Below are positions 1-6,962 of a stretch of DNA of 13,163 nucleotides, piece by piece. The position numbers were made by a program, and so were the translations under genes. How positions within the stretch are numbered: the first letter of the stretch is position 1; every line of letters starts with the position of its first letter. Under the pieces are notes generated by a model that worked only from the letters and a program-made list of their open reading frames with translations, was not told where the DNA came from and ran no database searches. This DNA comes from Myxococcaceae bacterium. Lineage in GTDB: Bacteria > Myxococcota > Myxococcia > Myxococcales > Myxococcaceae. The DNA lies in NCBI GenBank assembly GCA_018262385.1, contig JAGSPQ010000008.1, forward strand, positions 1 to 13,163, read 5' to 3'.

Positions 1-59
1 CCGACTGCGCTGCGCGGCAACCAGCGCGGCGCCTGTTCCAGTCGCGCGGGATCAACCAC
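1..59 (-). CDS. Possible start of an unidentified gene (partial, cut by window edge)
   Basis: After the stop of the FHA gene the minus strand has a GTG at 59-57 that opens a frame running to the window edge. It reads M-V-D-P-A-R-L-E-Q-A-P-R-W-L-P-R-S-A-V. The spacing of 6 bases after the FHA stop matches the tight packing of the kinase/FHA pair, so a third gene of that operon is plausible. Against it, there is no clear ribosome binding site and 19 codons are too few to recognise a family. The 65 bases could equally be intergenic, or the 3' end of a plus-strand gene. No function can be given. Confidence 0.25.
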   Translation of the reverse strand, partial: MVDPARLEQAPRWLPRSAV

Positions 60-65
60 CGGCGG

Positions 66-551
66 TCACAGGCCTTTGAGGCGCGCGAGCATCCCGGCGG
101 AGTTGTAGAACGTGAACGACACCTGGGCGGCGACCAGGCGGGCGCCGTTGGTGAGGGTCGCCGGCTTGCCCGGCTCGAGCTTGACCGCGTCCAGCTTGCT
201 GCCGTTGCGGCTGTTGGCGTCGCGCACCGTCCAGACTCCGTCCGGGCTGCGCATGAACACCAGGTGCACCTGGGAGAGGGTGCCGTCGTTGATGATCGCG
301 TCGCACTCCGCGCCCCGCCCGAGCTTGAGCGGCGCGCCGTCCGGCCGGGGCTCGAGCGCCAGGGCCAGCGCTTCGCCCGCCTTGCTCGGGGTGGGGGTCG
401 AAGCCGGGGCCAGCAGGTGGGTGGTGCTGGCGGGCGCCTTCCACGCCCCGGGCTCCCAGAGGACCCAGTCGTGCGGAAACGCGCGCGAAAACGTCTCTGC
501 CTCGGCCGAGCCGAAGCGAAAAGCCAGGGATGAAAGCAGGTAGCTCTTCAC
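66..551 (-). CDS. FHA-domain protein, probable partner of the adjacent Ser/Thr kinase
   Basis: FHA domains bind phosphothreonine peptides, so the likely role is to dock on, or be a substrate of, the kinase just upstream. I chose the GTG start at 551 (161 residues) because it overlaps the kinase stop as GTGA and has GGAAGG 13 bases upstream; a TTG at 584 would add 11 residues. Residues 1-60 are a non-FHA lead with an aromatic stretch (HDWVLWEPGAW). The FHA core spans about 65-150 and shows G78-R79, S93-x2-H96 and N116-G117, the usual phosphopeptide-loop residues. There is no signal peptide or membrane segment, so it should be cytoplasmic. Domain assignment is firm; the pairing with the kinase is inferred from the overlap. 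Confidence 0.87.
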   Translation of the reverse strand: MKSYLLSSLAFRFGSAEAETFSRAFPHDWVLWEPGAWKAPASTTHLLAPASTPTPSKAGEALALALEPRPDGAPLKLGRGAECDAIINDGTLSQVHLVFMRSPDGVWTVRDANSRNGSKLDAVKLEPGKPATLTNGARLVAAQVSFTFYNSAGMLARLKGL

Positions 552-2893
552 GGTGCGGGGCGGACCTTCCGTTTGAGGGCCCAATATCTCTGTTGATACC
601 TCAAGTTCAAAGGATCGAGGGTCAGCGCATCTTCATACTGTTCGAGCGCCTTCGGCACCTGATTGTTTGTCTCGTACGCGTTACCCCCGAGGAACTTGAC
701 GTGGGCCTTCGCCTCGGCCCCGGCGTGGGAGTTGAGGAAGGTGGCCCGGATCGCGTCGATCTCGGTCACGGTGATCCCGGCCGCGATGCAGCGGGCGACC
801 CCCTTGTAGTTTCCCCGGTGGGCGTCGAAGGCCATCCGGATCTGGGCGGTGCCGAGGGTCTCGATTGCCGCCTGCACCTTGGCGAGGGCGGTCTCGAGCT
901 GGGCCTTCTGCCCGGTCGACAGCCCCCGGGAGCGCAGCGCCTCGAGCTCGCGCCTGGCCTCCCGGCCCCGGGCGCGCACCTCCGACACCTCGGCGTCCGG
1001 GGCCAGCGCCAGCACCACGTAGTGATCGCCGTTGATCCGCTTGCGGAACTGCCCGAGGGTCGTCTCGGCGATCGGATCGTCGCGGTCGGACTTCGGAGGC
1101 AGGGCGGCCTTCGCCGCCGGCAGCCCCTGGACCACCCGCTCGAGCGCCTCTTTCTGGGCGGCGCTCAAGGTGGCGAACTGCACGCCGAACCCGGGCAGCA
1201 TCCCCCACGCGGCCGCCTGGTCTCTGGTGACCTGGCGCACCACCTCGCCCACGCACTCCAGGTCGCCGGCGATCGGGAAGGTGACCTTCACCCGGGTGAA
1301 CATCGCCGGCACCGCCCCCTCGGTGCAGAGGAAGCAGCCGCCCTTCGAGATGTCCTGGCACTTGAGCGCGCCCAGCGACTTGCCGTCGAAGGTGGCCACC
1401 CGGGCGTCGAAGGTGGCGGAGTGGCGCGCGTGCGCCGGCATCGGGGTCGCGTCGGCGGGGCGAGCGGGAGGCTTCGGCTCGATCTTCGCGGCGGGCTCGG
1501 GGGGCGGCGCCACCGGCGCGGGGGGAACCCAGGGGTTGGCGGCCGCCGCGCCCAGCGGGGGAGTGGGGACGTCGTTGCGCTCGGGGGCCGGCGGCTGGGG
1601 CGAGGCGACCGGAGGAGGCGGGGGGACGATCGGGGTGCTGGCGGGCGGGGACTCCCAGGCGCCGGGCGCTGCGGCGACCACGCCTCCCTGCAGCGGAGCG
1701 CCGTAGCTGACCGGTGGGGTGCCGCCGGCCGTCCAATCGGGCGCGACCGACCCCGGGGGAATGCCAGCGCCCGAGGGAGGGGGCGAGACTGCGCCCGGCG
1801 GAGTGCCGGTGCCGGGGGGACGGGGCGACGACACCGGCGGCGGAGGAATCGCCCCGCTGCCCATCGGTGCCCGCCCGCCGACCGCGACCGGGGGCACCGC
1901 GAACTCGAGGGCCGAGGCGAGCTCGTCGGCGGTCTGGAACCGATCCTCGGGCCGCTTGGCCAGCGAGCGCATGATCACCGCCGACAGCTCGAGCGGGATG
2001 TGGGGGTTCACCTGGTGGGGCGGGGTGGCGATCTTCGACTGGTGGGCGAGCAGCAGGCCGGTGAGGCCGCCTCCCGAGAACGGCAGCCGGCCGGTGGTGA
2101 GCTGGTAGGCGATCACCCCCAGCGCATAGAGATCGGCCCGGCCGTCGATCTTCTCGCCGGTGCACTGCTCGGGCGCCATGTACTCGGGGGTGCCGACGAT
2201 CATCCCGGCGGCGGTCTGCTCGCTGGGCGCTTCGGTGGCGAACAGCTTGGCGATCCCGAAGTCGAGGATCTTGGCGAAGTTCTCGTTGCGGCCGCGCTTG
2301 ATCAGAAAAATGTTCTCGGGCTTCAGATCGCGGTGCACCACCCCGTGGTGGTGGGCCGCCTCGAGCGCGTCGCAGACCTGGGTGAGGATCGGCACCACGA
2401 TCTCGGGGGCGACGGGCCCGCGCGCCAGCATGTTCAGCGGCCGCCCCTCGAGCATCTCCATGATCAGGTAATACCGGTTGGGCGGGATGACGTTCATGTC
2501 GAAGATGTTGACGATGTTCTCGTGCCCGATCAGGTTGACCGCGCGCGCCTCGGCGTAGAAGCGGGACACCAGGCTGGCGTTGCTGGCGAGGTGATCGTGC
2601 AGGATCTTGATCGCCACCTTGCTGCCGATCACCGTCTGCTCGCCCTGGTAGACGGTGCCCATGCCGCCCTTGCCGATCATCTTCACGATCCGGAACGAGC
2701 CGATCGTCATCCCGATCAGCGGGTCGATCACCGCGGCGGCGTTCGGGTCGGGCGGCCCACCGGCGGCGTTGACCGGGGCTGCGGCCGCGCCCTCTTCCCA
2801 CGGCATCATCTCGCGCGTGCCTGAGCTGGCTCGGATGATGGTCGAGCAGGTCACGTCCGAGGCGTGTTCCGCTCCGCAAATGGGGCAGGTCAT
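548..2893 (-). CDS. Soluble Ser/Thr protein kinase with PilZ-like, J-like and TPR regions
   Basis: A 781-residue Hanks-type kinase that should phosphorylate Ser/Thr on cytoplasmic partners. Residues 1-16 carry C3-x2-C6, H10 and C16, a possible small zinc knuckle. The kinase domain (about 67-332) is complete: glycine loop GKGGMGTV 74-81, VAIK with K96, E115 of helix C, HRDLKPEN with D189, DFG 211-213 and GTPEYMAPE 234-242. A Pro/Gly-rich linker follows (about 333-480). A PilZ-like domain (about 485-580) has D514-x-S516-x2-G519 but no RxxxR. Residues 612-700 resemble a J-domain (start DHYVVL, end FDAHRGN) without HPD. A TPR-type helix pair ends the protein (about 722-775). There is no membrane span, unlike PknB-type receptor kinases. 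The ATG at 2893 has no strong ribosome binding site. It lies downstream of polX and overlaps the FHA gene. Confidence 0.95.
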   Translation of the reverse strand: MTCPICGAEHASDVTCSTIIRASSGTREMMPWEEGAAAAPVNAAGGPPDPNAAAVIDPLIGMTIGSFRIVKMIGKGGMGTVYQGEQTVIGSKVAIKILHDHLASNASLVSRFYAEARAVNLIGHENIVNIFDMNVIPPNRYYLIMEMLEGRPLNMLARGPVAPEIVVPILTQVCDALEAAHHHGVVHRDLKPENIFLIKRGRNENFAKILDFGIAKLFATEAPSEQTAAGMIVGTPEYMAPEQCTGEKIDGRADLYALGVIAYQLTTGRLPFSGGGLTGLLLAHQSKIATPPHQVNPHIPLELSAVIMRSLAKRPEDRFQTADELASALEFAVPPVAVGGRAPMGSGAIPPPPVSSPRPPGTGTPPGAVSPPPSGAGIPPGSVAPDWTAGGTPPVSYGAPLQGGVVAAAPGAWESPPASTPIVPPPPPVASPQPPAPERNDVPTPPLGAAAANPWVPPAPVAPPPEPAAKIEPKPPARPADATPMPAHARHSATFDARVATFDGKSLGALKCQDISKGGCFLCTEGAVPAMFTRVKVTFPIAGDLECVGEVVRQVTRDQAAAWGMLPGFGVQFATLSAAQKEALERVVQGLPAAKAALPPKSDRDDPIAETTLGQFRKRINGDHYVVLALAPDAEVSEVRARGREARRELEALRSRGLSTGQKAQLETALAKVQAAIETLGTAQIRMAFDAHRGNYKGVARCIAAGITVTEIDAIRATFLNSHAGAEAKAHVKFLGGNAYETNNQVPKALEQYEDALTLDPLNLRYQQRYWALKRKVRPAP

Positions 2894-2902
2894 CTGAGGC
2901 CG

Positions 2903-2917
2903 ACGACCATAGGTCGT
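2903..2917. repeat. Perfect inverted repeat just upstream of the kinase gene
   Basis: ACGACC-ATA-GGTCGT is a perfect 6+6 inverted repeat with a 3-base centre, ending 10 bases before the kinase ATG. It could be an operator, or a small hairpin in the kinase leader that hides the start region. An ATG at 2910 inside the repeat opens a six-codon reading frame whose TGA overlaps the kinase ATG (ATGA). A weak -10-like TATGCT on the minus strand (2941-2936) would put the repeat inside the leader. The rest of this 81-base gap holds nothing else I recognise. Confidence 0.35.
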
Positions 2918-2974
2918 GGAAAAATTTCGGTCAGCAGCATACGACTGGAGTGAGACGTTGGCGGTGCAAACCCC

Positions 2975-4717
2975 TCAGTGCAGTCGCAGCCCTGCCTTGA
3001 AGTCCTTGACCGGGCGTGCATTGAGGATGTCGCCTTTCCGGGCCCACCCCTTTCGGGCGGTGCCGACCGCGTAGGGCAGGTGGTCGTGCAGCTCGGAGAC
3101 CGAGTGGGCGTCGGTGCTCACCACCAGCTTCAGCTTCCGCTGCAGCGCGAGCCGCACGTGCTCGGCCGAGAGGTCGAGGCGCTCGGGGGAGCCGTTGACC
3201 TCGATGGTGATGCCGCGCTCGGCGGCCTTGTCGAGGATCTGCTCCATCCGCATCGGGGCGGGCTCGCGCTTGAGCAGCAGCCGGCCGGTCGGGTGGCCCC
3301 AGATCATGAAGAACGGGTTGTCGAAGGCCGCCAGCATCCGCTTCGTCATCTGCTCTTCGTTCTGCGAGTGCCGCTGGTGAATCGAGCAGATCACCACGTC
3401 GAGCTTCGAGAGGAAGGAGTCGGGGTAGTCGAGCCGGCCGTCTTCGAGGATGTCGCTCTCTACCCCCTTGAGCAGGGTGAAGCCCTTCAGCTTCTCGTTG
3501 ACCGCGTCGATCTCGTCCCACTGGCGCTTCAGATCCTCTTCCTTCAGCCCGCCCGCGTAGCCGGCGGTCTGCGAGTGCTCGGTGACGGTGAGGTACTTGA
3601 GGCCCATCGCCTGGGCGGTGCGCGCCATCTCCTCGAGCGAGTTGCGGCCGTCGCTCCAGGTGGTGTGCGCGTGGACGTTGCCGACCACGTCCTGCTCGGT
3701 GATCAGGTCCTTCGGCAGCCGGTGCTCGAGCGCGGCCTCGATCTCTCCCCAGTCTTCGCGCAGCTCGGGCGGCACGGGATCCATGTCGAGCAGCGCGTAG
3801 ATGTCGTCCTCGGTGGTGATCTTCAGCTTCTCCTCGCCGCGGTGAACGCCCCACTCGGAGATCTTCAGCCCGCGCTCGATCGCCAGCGAGCGCAGCCGGA
3901 TGTGGTGCGCCTTCGAGCCGGTGAAGTGGTGGAGCGCGGTCGCGAAGTCCTCGTCGGGCAGCACCCGCAGGTCGACCTGCAGATCGCCGTCGGCGTCGTA
4001 CAGCCGCACCGAGGCCTTGCTCTCGCCCTGGCCCAACACCTGCGCCACCTCGCTCATCGCGGTCAGCTGCTTGAAGATCGGCCCCGGGTCCGCGGCCGAG
4101 ACGATCAGGTCGACGTCCGCCACCGTCTCGCGCATCCGGCGCACGCTGCCGCCCAGTGAGGCGCGCACGACTCCCGGCGCGGTCTTTATCTGCGCCAGCA
4201 GCTTCTGCGCCTTGGGCAGCACCTGCGAGAGGCGGCGGCGGGATCCGCTCGAGCTGCGGCGCGCGACCTCGATCGCCGCCAGCAGCTTCTCTTCGGTCTT
4301 CTGGCCGAAGCCCTTGAGCCCGCGGACCCGCTGCGCCTTACAGGCCGCCTCGAGCTGATCGATGCTGCCGACCTGCAGTTGCTCGTGGAGGATCTTCGCC
4401 TTCTTCGGCCCCAGCTCGGGCACCTGCAGCAGCTCGAGCATCGCGGGGGGAAACTCGGCCCGCAGCTCTTCGAGGGCGGCGATCTTCCCGGTGGTCACCA
4501 GCTCGGTGATCTTGGCGGCCATGCTCTCGCCGATGCCGGGCAGCTCGGTGAGCTTGCCCTTGCTCACCAGCTCTCCAATGTCGTCGGAGACGCCGGCGAT
4601 CCGCTCGGCCGCGATCTCGTACGCCCGGGTCTTGAAGCTGTTCTCGCCCTTGATCTGCTTGAGCAGCCCCATGTCACGCAGAGCTTTCACCACCGCGGAC
4701 TTGTCGTTGAGCACCAT
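2975..4717 (-). CDS. polX: DNA polymerase/3'-5' exonuclease PolX (family X polymerase with PHP domain)
   Basis: Bacterial PolX fills short gaps and processes ends during base excision repair; its PHP domain gives metal-dependent 3'-5' exonuclease activity and, in some members, AP endonuclease activity. The 580 residues match the usual length of about 570. Helix-hairpin-helix motifs sit at about 57-70 (LPGIGESMAAKI) and 99-110 (VPELGPKKAKIL). The nucleotidyltransferase signature GGSVRR starts at 189, and D201, D203 and D249 form the metal-binding triad. The PHP domain (about 345-565) has H349-x-H351, H381, E420, H447, H475 and D536-x-H538, so it looks catalytically intact. The ATG at 4717 is 29 bases from the divergent hydrolase gene. 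It precedes the kinase gene by 81 bases, so it may or may not share that transcript. Confidence 0.97.
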   Translation of the reverse strand: MVLNDKSAVVKALRDMGLLKQIKGENSFKTRAYEIAAERIAGVSDDIGELVSKGKLTELPGIGESMAAKITELVTTGKIAALEELRAEFPPAMLELLQVPELGPKKAKILHEQLQVGSIDQLEAACKAQRVRGLKGFGQKTEEKLLAAIEVARRSSSGSRRRLSQVLPKAQKLLAQIKTAPGVVRASLGGSVRRMRETVADVDLIVSAADPGPIFKQLTAMSEVAQVLGQGESKASVRLYDADGDLQVDLRVLPDEDFATALHHFTGSKAHHIRLRSLAIERGLKISEWGVHRGEEKLKITTEDDIYALLDMDPVPPELREDWGEIEAALEHRLPKDLITEQDVVGNVHAHTTWSDGRNSLEEMARTAQAMGLKYLTVTEHSQTAGYAGGLKEEDLKRQWDEIDAVNEKLKGFTLLKGVESDILEDGRLDYPDSFLSKLDVVICSIHQRHSQNEEQMTKRMLAAFDNPFFMIWGHPTGRLLLKREPAPMRMEQILDKAAERGITIEVNGSPERLDLSAEHVRLALQRKLKLVVSTDAHSVSELHDHLPYAVGTARKGWARKGDILNARPVKDFKAGLRLH

Positions 4718-4746
4718 CGCGCCGGGGAGGATAACGTCCGGCGCAC
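4718..4746. promoter_or_regulatory. Very short divergent promoter region between polX and the hydrolase operon
   Basis: Only 29 bases separate the two divergent ATGs. Overlapping -10-like elements are visible: GATAAC (4730-4735) on plus and TATCCT (4733-4728) on minus, each matching four of six consensus bases. Either would place the transcript start within about 5 bases of its ATG, which implies nearly leaderless mRNAs; otherwise the true promoters lie inside the opposing genes. A purine run GGGGAGG (4724-4730) is 16 bases from the plus ATG, too far for a normal ribosome binding site. No -35 match is convincing. Confidence 0.35.
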
Positions 4747-6636
4747 ATGAAATTCACGGGATGCTTTGCCCTTCTTTTCCTTGCGATCGGCTGTGGAGGG
4801 GGTGGCGTCGAGCCTGCGCACCTGTCGTGGAGCGAGGACGCCCAGAGCCTCGAGAATCCTTTTCCCGACACCCGCCTGCTGACCGCGACCGGCGCGGCGC
4901 TGCGGGCGGACTTCTACCGGCCGTTCATGCTGCCCAGGGCGATCACCGGGAAGGCGAAGACGTTCTTCAACGGCTACGTCACCGCGGCCGCGACCGAGCT
5001 GGGCGGGTTCGGCAACTTCGCTCCGGTGCTGCTGCGCACCTCGGCGCCGGTGGACCCCGCCTCGCTTCCCGGCTCAGTGGCGCGGCTGCGCAAGACCGCG
5101 AGCGGGTACGAGGTGCTCGAGGCGAACGTGACGGTCGAGCACTCGACCGACGTGCTGAAGGGCACCAGCCGGACGCTGGTCTCGGCCGACGGGGGGACGC
5201 TCGACTTCCCCGAGTTCTTCCTCGCGCGGTTTGGGGTCCCGCTGCCCGAGGGCGAAGAAGGGCTGCTGGTGGTGAAGAAGGGGCTGAAGACGAAGAGCGG
5301 CGAGCTGTTCGGCCGGGGCTTCGAGTGGGACAAGGCCGCCGCCCGGCCGGATCTGCAAGCGGTCGCCGCCGCGCTCTCGATCGCCCCGAGCGAGGTGCTG
5401 CTCGCGCTGCCGCAGAAGGCCGCGGGGGTGACCGCTCCGATCAAGTCGCTGGCCGCCTGGGTCGACACCGCGCCGGGGCTGGCGGCGGTGACGATTCCGC
5501 CCAAGGGGATGGAAGTGGCGGGCAACGCGATGCGGCCGGTCGGGATCTGGAAGAGCACCGAGCCCGACTGGACGACGATCAAGTACTGGCTCGAGAAGGC
5601 CTCCTTCGGCCGGCCGGCGACCGACGTCGCCCAGGTGGTGCTGGGAGAGATCGCCGCCCGCGACCTGCGCGAGGCCGGGGTGTGGACGGCCGAGCGGATC
5701 GCGGATCCGACCCGAGCCCCGGTGGTGCCGCTGCGGTTCGTGCTCAGCATCCCGATCGGGACCCGGCCGGCCGGCGGCTGGCCGACGGTGATCAGCGCCC
5801 ACGGCCTGGGCGGCCGCAACATCCCGGTCAACGGGGACGCCGACTCGTACTGCCTCGAGCACGCGCAGTTGCTGGCCACCAAGGGGCTGGCCTGCCTGGG
5901 CATCGACGCGCCGAGCCACGGGGTTCGCGGCAACCTGTTCGACTTCTTCGAGGTCGAGAACCTGCCGGCGATTCGCGACAAGTTTCGCGAGATGACCTTC
6001 GATCTGCTCCAGCTGTGCCGGGCGGCGCCGAGCATCGATCTCGACGGCGACGGCCAGGGCGATCTGGCGCCCGAGCTCGGCTTCCTCGGCAACTCGCTGG
6101 GCGGGATCATGGGGTCGGCGTTCGTGCCGATCGCCCCGCGGATCAAGTACGCGGTGCTCAACGTGCCGGGAGGCGGGCTGTCGAACATCCTGGTCAGCGA
6201 CGACATCCGCGATCGGATCGGCCTGCTGATCATCTCGAAGACCGGTGGCTCGTTCGACACCCTCGAGTACTACTCGTCGTTCATGATCTTCCGCGCGGTG
6301 GCCCAGCCCTTCCTCGAGCCCGCCGACCCGATCAACTTCGCTTCTTCGCTGCCGGCCGAGCGGGCAGTGCTGGTCCAGGAAGGAGTGGGCGATTTGACGA
6401 TCCCGAACTTCACCACCGAGAACCTGGCGGCGGCGATGAAGCTGCAGGTGCCGACGGCGGCGATCACCGGCACCGCGCCGCTCCAGGTGCTCTCGCGCGA
6501 AGATCCGGCCCAGTACCTGCCGCCGGACCAGGCGAAGATCTTCAACGGGCACAACGTGTTCGGTAACTTCGCGCCGGTGCGCAGCCAGGCGATGAAGTTC
6601 CTCGAGACGAAGGGCCGCGAGTACCAGGTGCCCTGA
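4747..6636 (+). CDS. Secreted lipoprotein alpha/beta hydrolase (lipase/esterase-like)
   Basis: A 629-residue protein with a short lipoprotein signal (hydrophobic 7-14, AIGC with C16 as lipidation site, then a Gly run), so it is probably anchored in the outer or inner membrane. The first 300 residues have no motif I recognise. The hydrolase half starts with an oxyanion-type HGLGGR (352-357). The nucleophile elbow is G-N-S450-L-G-G. D549 in GVGDLTIP and H602 in FNGHN complete a plausible triad. Just before the nucleophile, residues 431-439 read DLDGDGQGD, an EF-hand-like acidic loop. The layout resembles large bacterial surface lipases of the VolA/Pla-1 type, but the substrate is unknown. It is the first gene of a three-gene overlapping run; its TGA shares a base with the next ATG. 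Confidence 0.85.
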   Translation: MKFTGCFALLFLAIGCGGGGVEPAHLSWSEDAQSLENPFPDTRLLTATGAALRADFYRPFMLPRAITGKAKTFFNGYVTAAATELGGFGNFAPVLLRTSAPVDPASLPGSVARLRKTASGYEVLEANVTVEHSTDVLKGTSRTLVSADGGTLDFPEFFLARFGVPLPEGEEGLLVVKKGLKTKSGELFGRGFEWDKAAARPDLQAVAAALSIAPSEVLLALPQKAAGVTAPIKSLAAWVDTAPGLAAVTIPPKGMEVAGNAMRPVGIWKSTEPDWTTIKYWLEKASFGRPATDVAQVVLGEIAARDLREAGVWTAERIADPTRAPVVPLRFVLSIPIGTRPAGGWPTVISAHGLGGRNIPVNGDADSYCLEHAQLLATKGLACLGIDAPSHGVRGNLFDFFEVENLPAIRDKFREMTFDLLQLCRAAPSIDLDGDGQGDLAPELGFLGNSLGGIMGSAFVPIAPRIKYAVLNVPGGGLSNILVSDDIRDRIGLLIISKTGGSFDTLEYYSSFMIFRAVAQPFLEPADPINFASSLPAERAVLVQEGVGDLTIPNFTTENLAAAMKLQVPTAAITGTAPLQVLSREDPAQYLPPDQAKIFNGHNVFGNFAPVRSQAMKFLETKGREYQVP

Positions 6637-6962
6637 TGGCGGTGAGACGAATCCCGCTGGGCCCCGCCAACCTGAAGGACGGCGAGATGCGCAGCTACAA
6701 GGTCGGCAAGCGCGACCTGCTGATCGCCCGGGTGAACGGCAGCTACAAGTCGCTGGACGACTGGTGCAACCACGCCGGCTGTCTGCTCTCGGGCGGGCGG
6801 CTGGAAGAGAACGTCGTGGTCTGCCCCTGCCACGAGATCGGCTTCGACCTCGACTCGGGGAAGAACGTGACCTCGCCGGGAGTGTGTGACGATCAGCCGG
6901 CGTTCAAGGCTCAGATCGAAGGGGGCCAACTGGTCGTCGTCGGTGACGTTCCCGAGCAGTGA
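6636..6962 (+). CDS. Small soluble Rieske [2Fe-2S] protein
   Basis: A 108-residue electron-transfer protein the size of a Rieske ferredoxin. Cluster ligands are C44-x-H46 and C63-x2-H66, separated by the usual 16 residues. Two further cysteines, C49 (CNHAGC) and C65 (CPCH), sit where cytochrome bc1-type Rieske proteins have a disulfide, which most Rieske ferredoxins lack. There is no signal peptide or membrane anchor, so it should be cytoplasmic. The ATG overlaps the hydrolase stop (TGATG) and its own stop overlaps the next start (GTGA), so translation is probably coupled on both sides. No oxygenase or reductase gene is nearby, so its redox partners are unknown. Confidence 0.93.
   Translation: MAVRRIPLGPANLKDGEMRSYKVGKRDLLIARVNGSYKSLDDWCNHAGCLLSGGRLEENVVVCPCHEIGFDLDSGKNVTSPGVCDDQPAFKAQIEGGQLVVVGDVPEQ

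Noticed and set aside
549..584. TTG start at 584 for the FHA gene
   Set aside because: It would overlap the kinase by 37 bases and adds 11 Pro/Gly/Thr residues without a domain. The GTG at 551 gives a four-base overlap and a GGAAGG upstream.
1400..1900. Repeat-rich stretch in the kinase gene as a DNA repeat or expansion locus
   Set aside because: The repetitiveness comes from Pro/Gly/Ala codons of the interdomain linker (for example PPGAV/PPGSV), with no exact tandem DNA unit.
530..2824. 764-codon open frame on the plus strand opposite the kinase gene
   Set aside because: It is rich in R/G/H with no recognisable domain and mirrors a high-GC gene whose kinase motifs are unambiguous on the other strand; long antisense frames are expected at this GC content.
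4747..4797. Lipidation at C6 rather than C16 in the hydrolase signal peptide
   Set aside because: C6 precedes the hydrophobic stretch, so it cannot be a lipobox cysteine; C16 follows it and is trailed by glycines.
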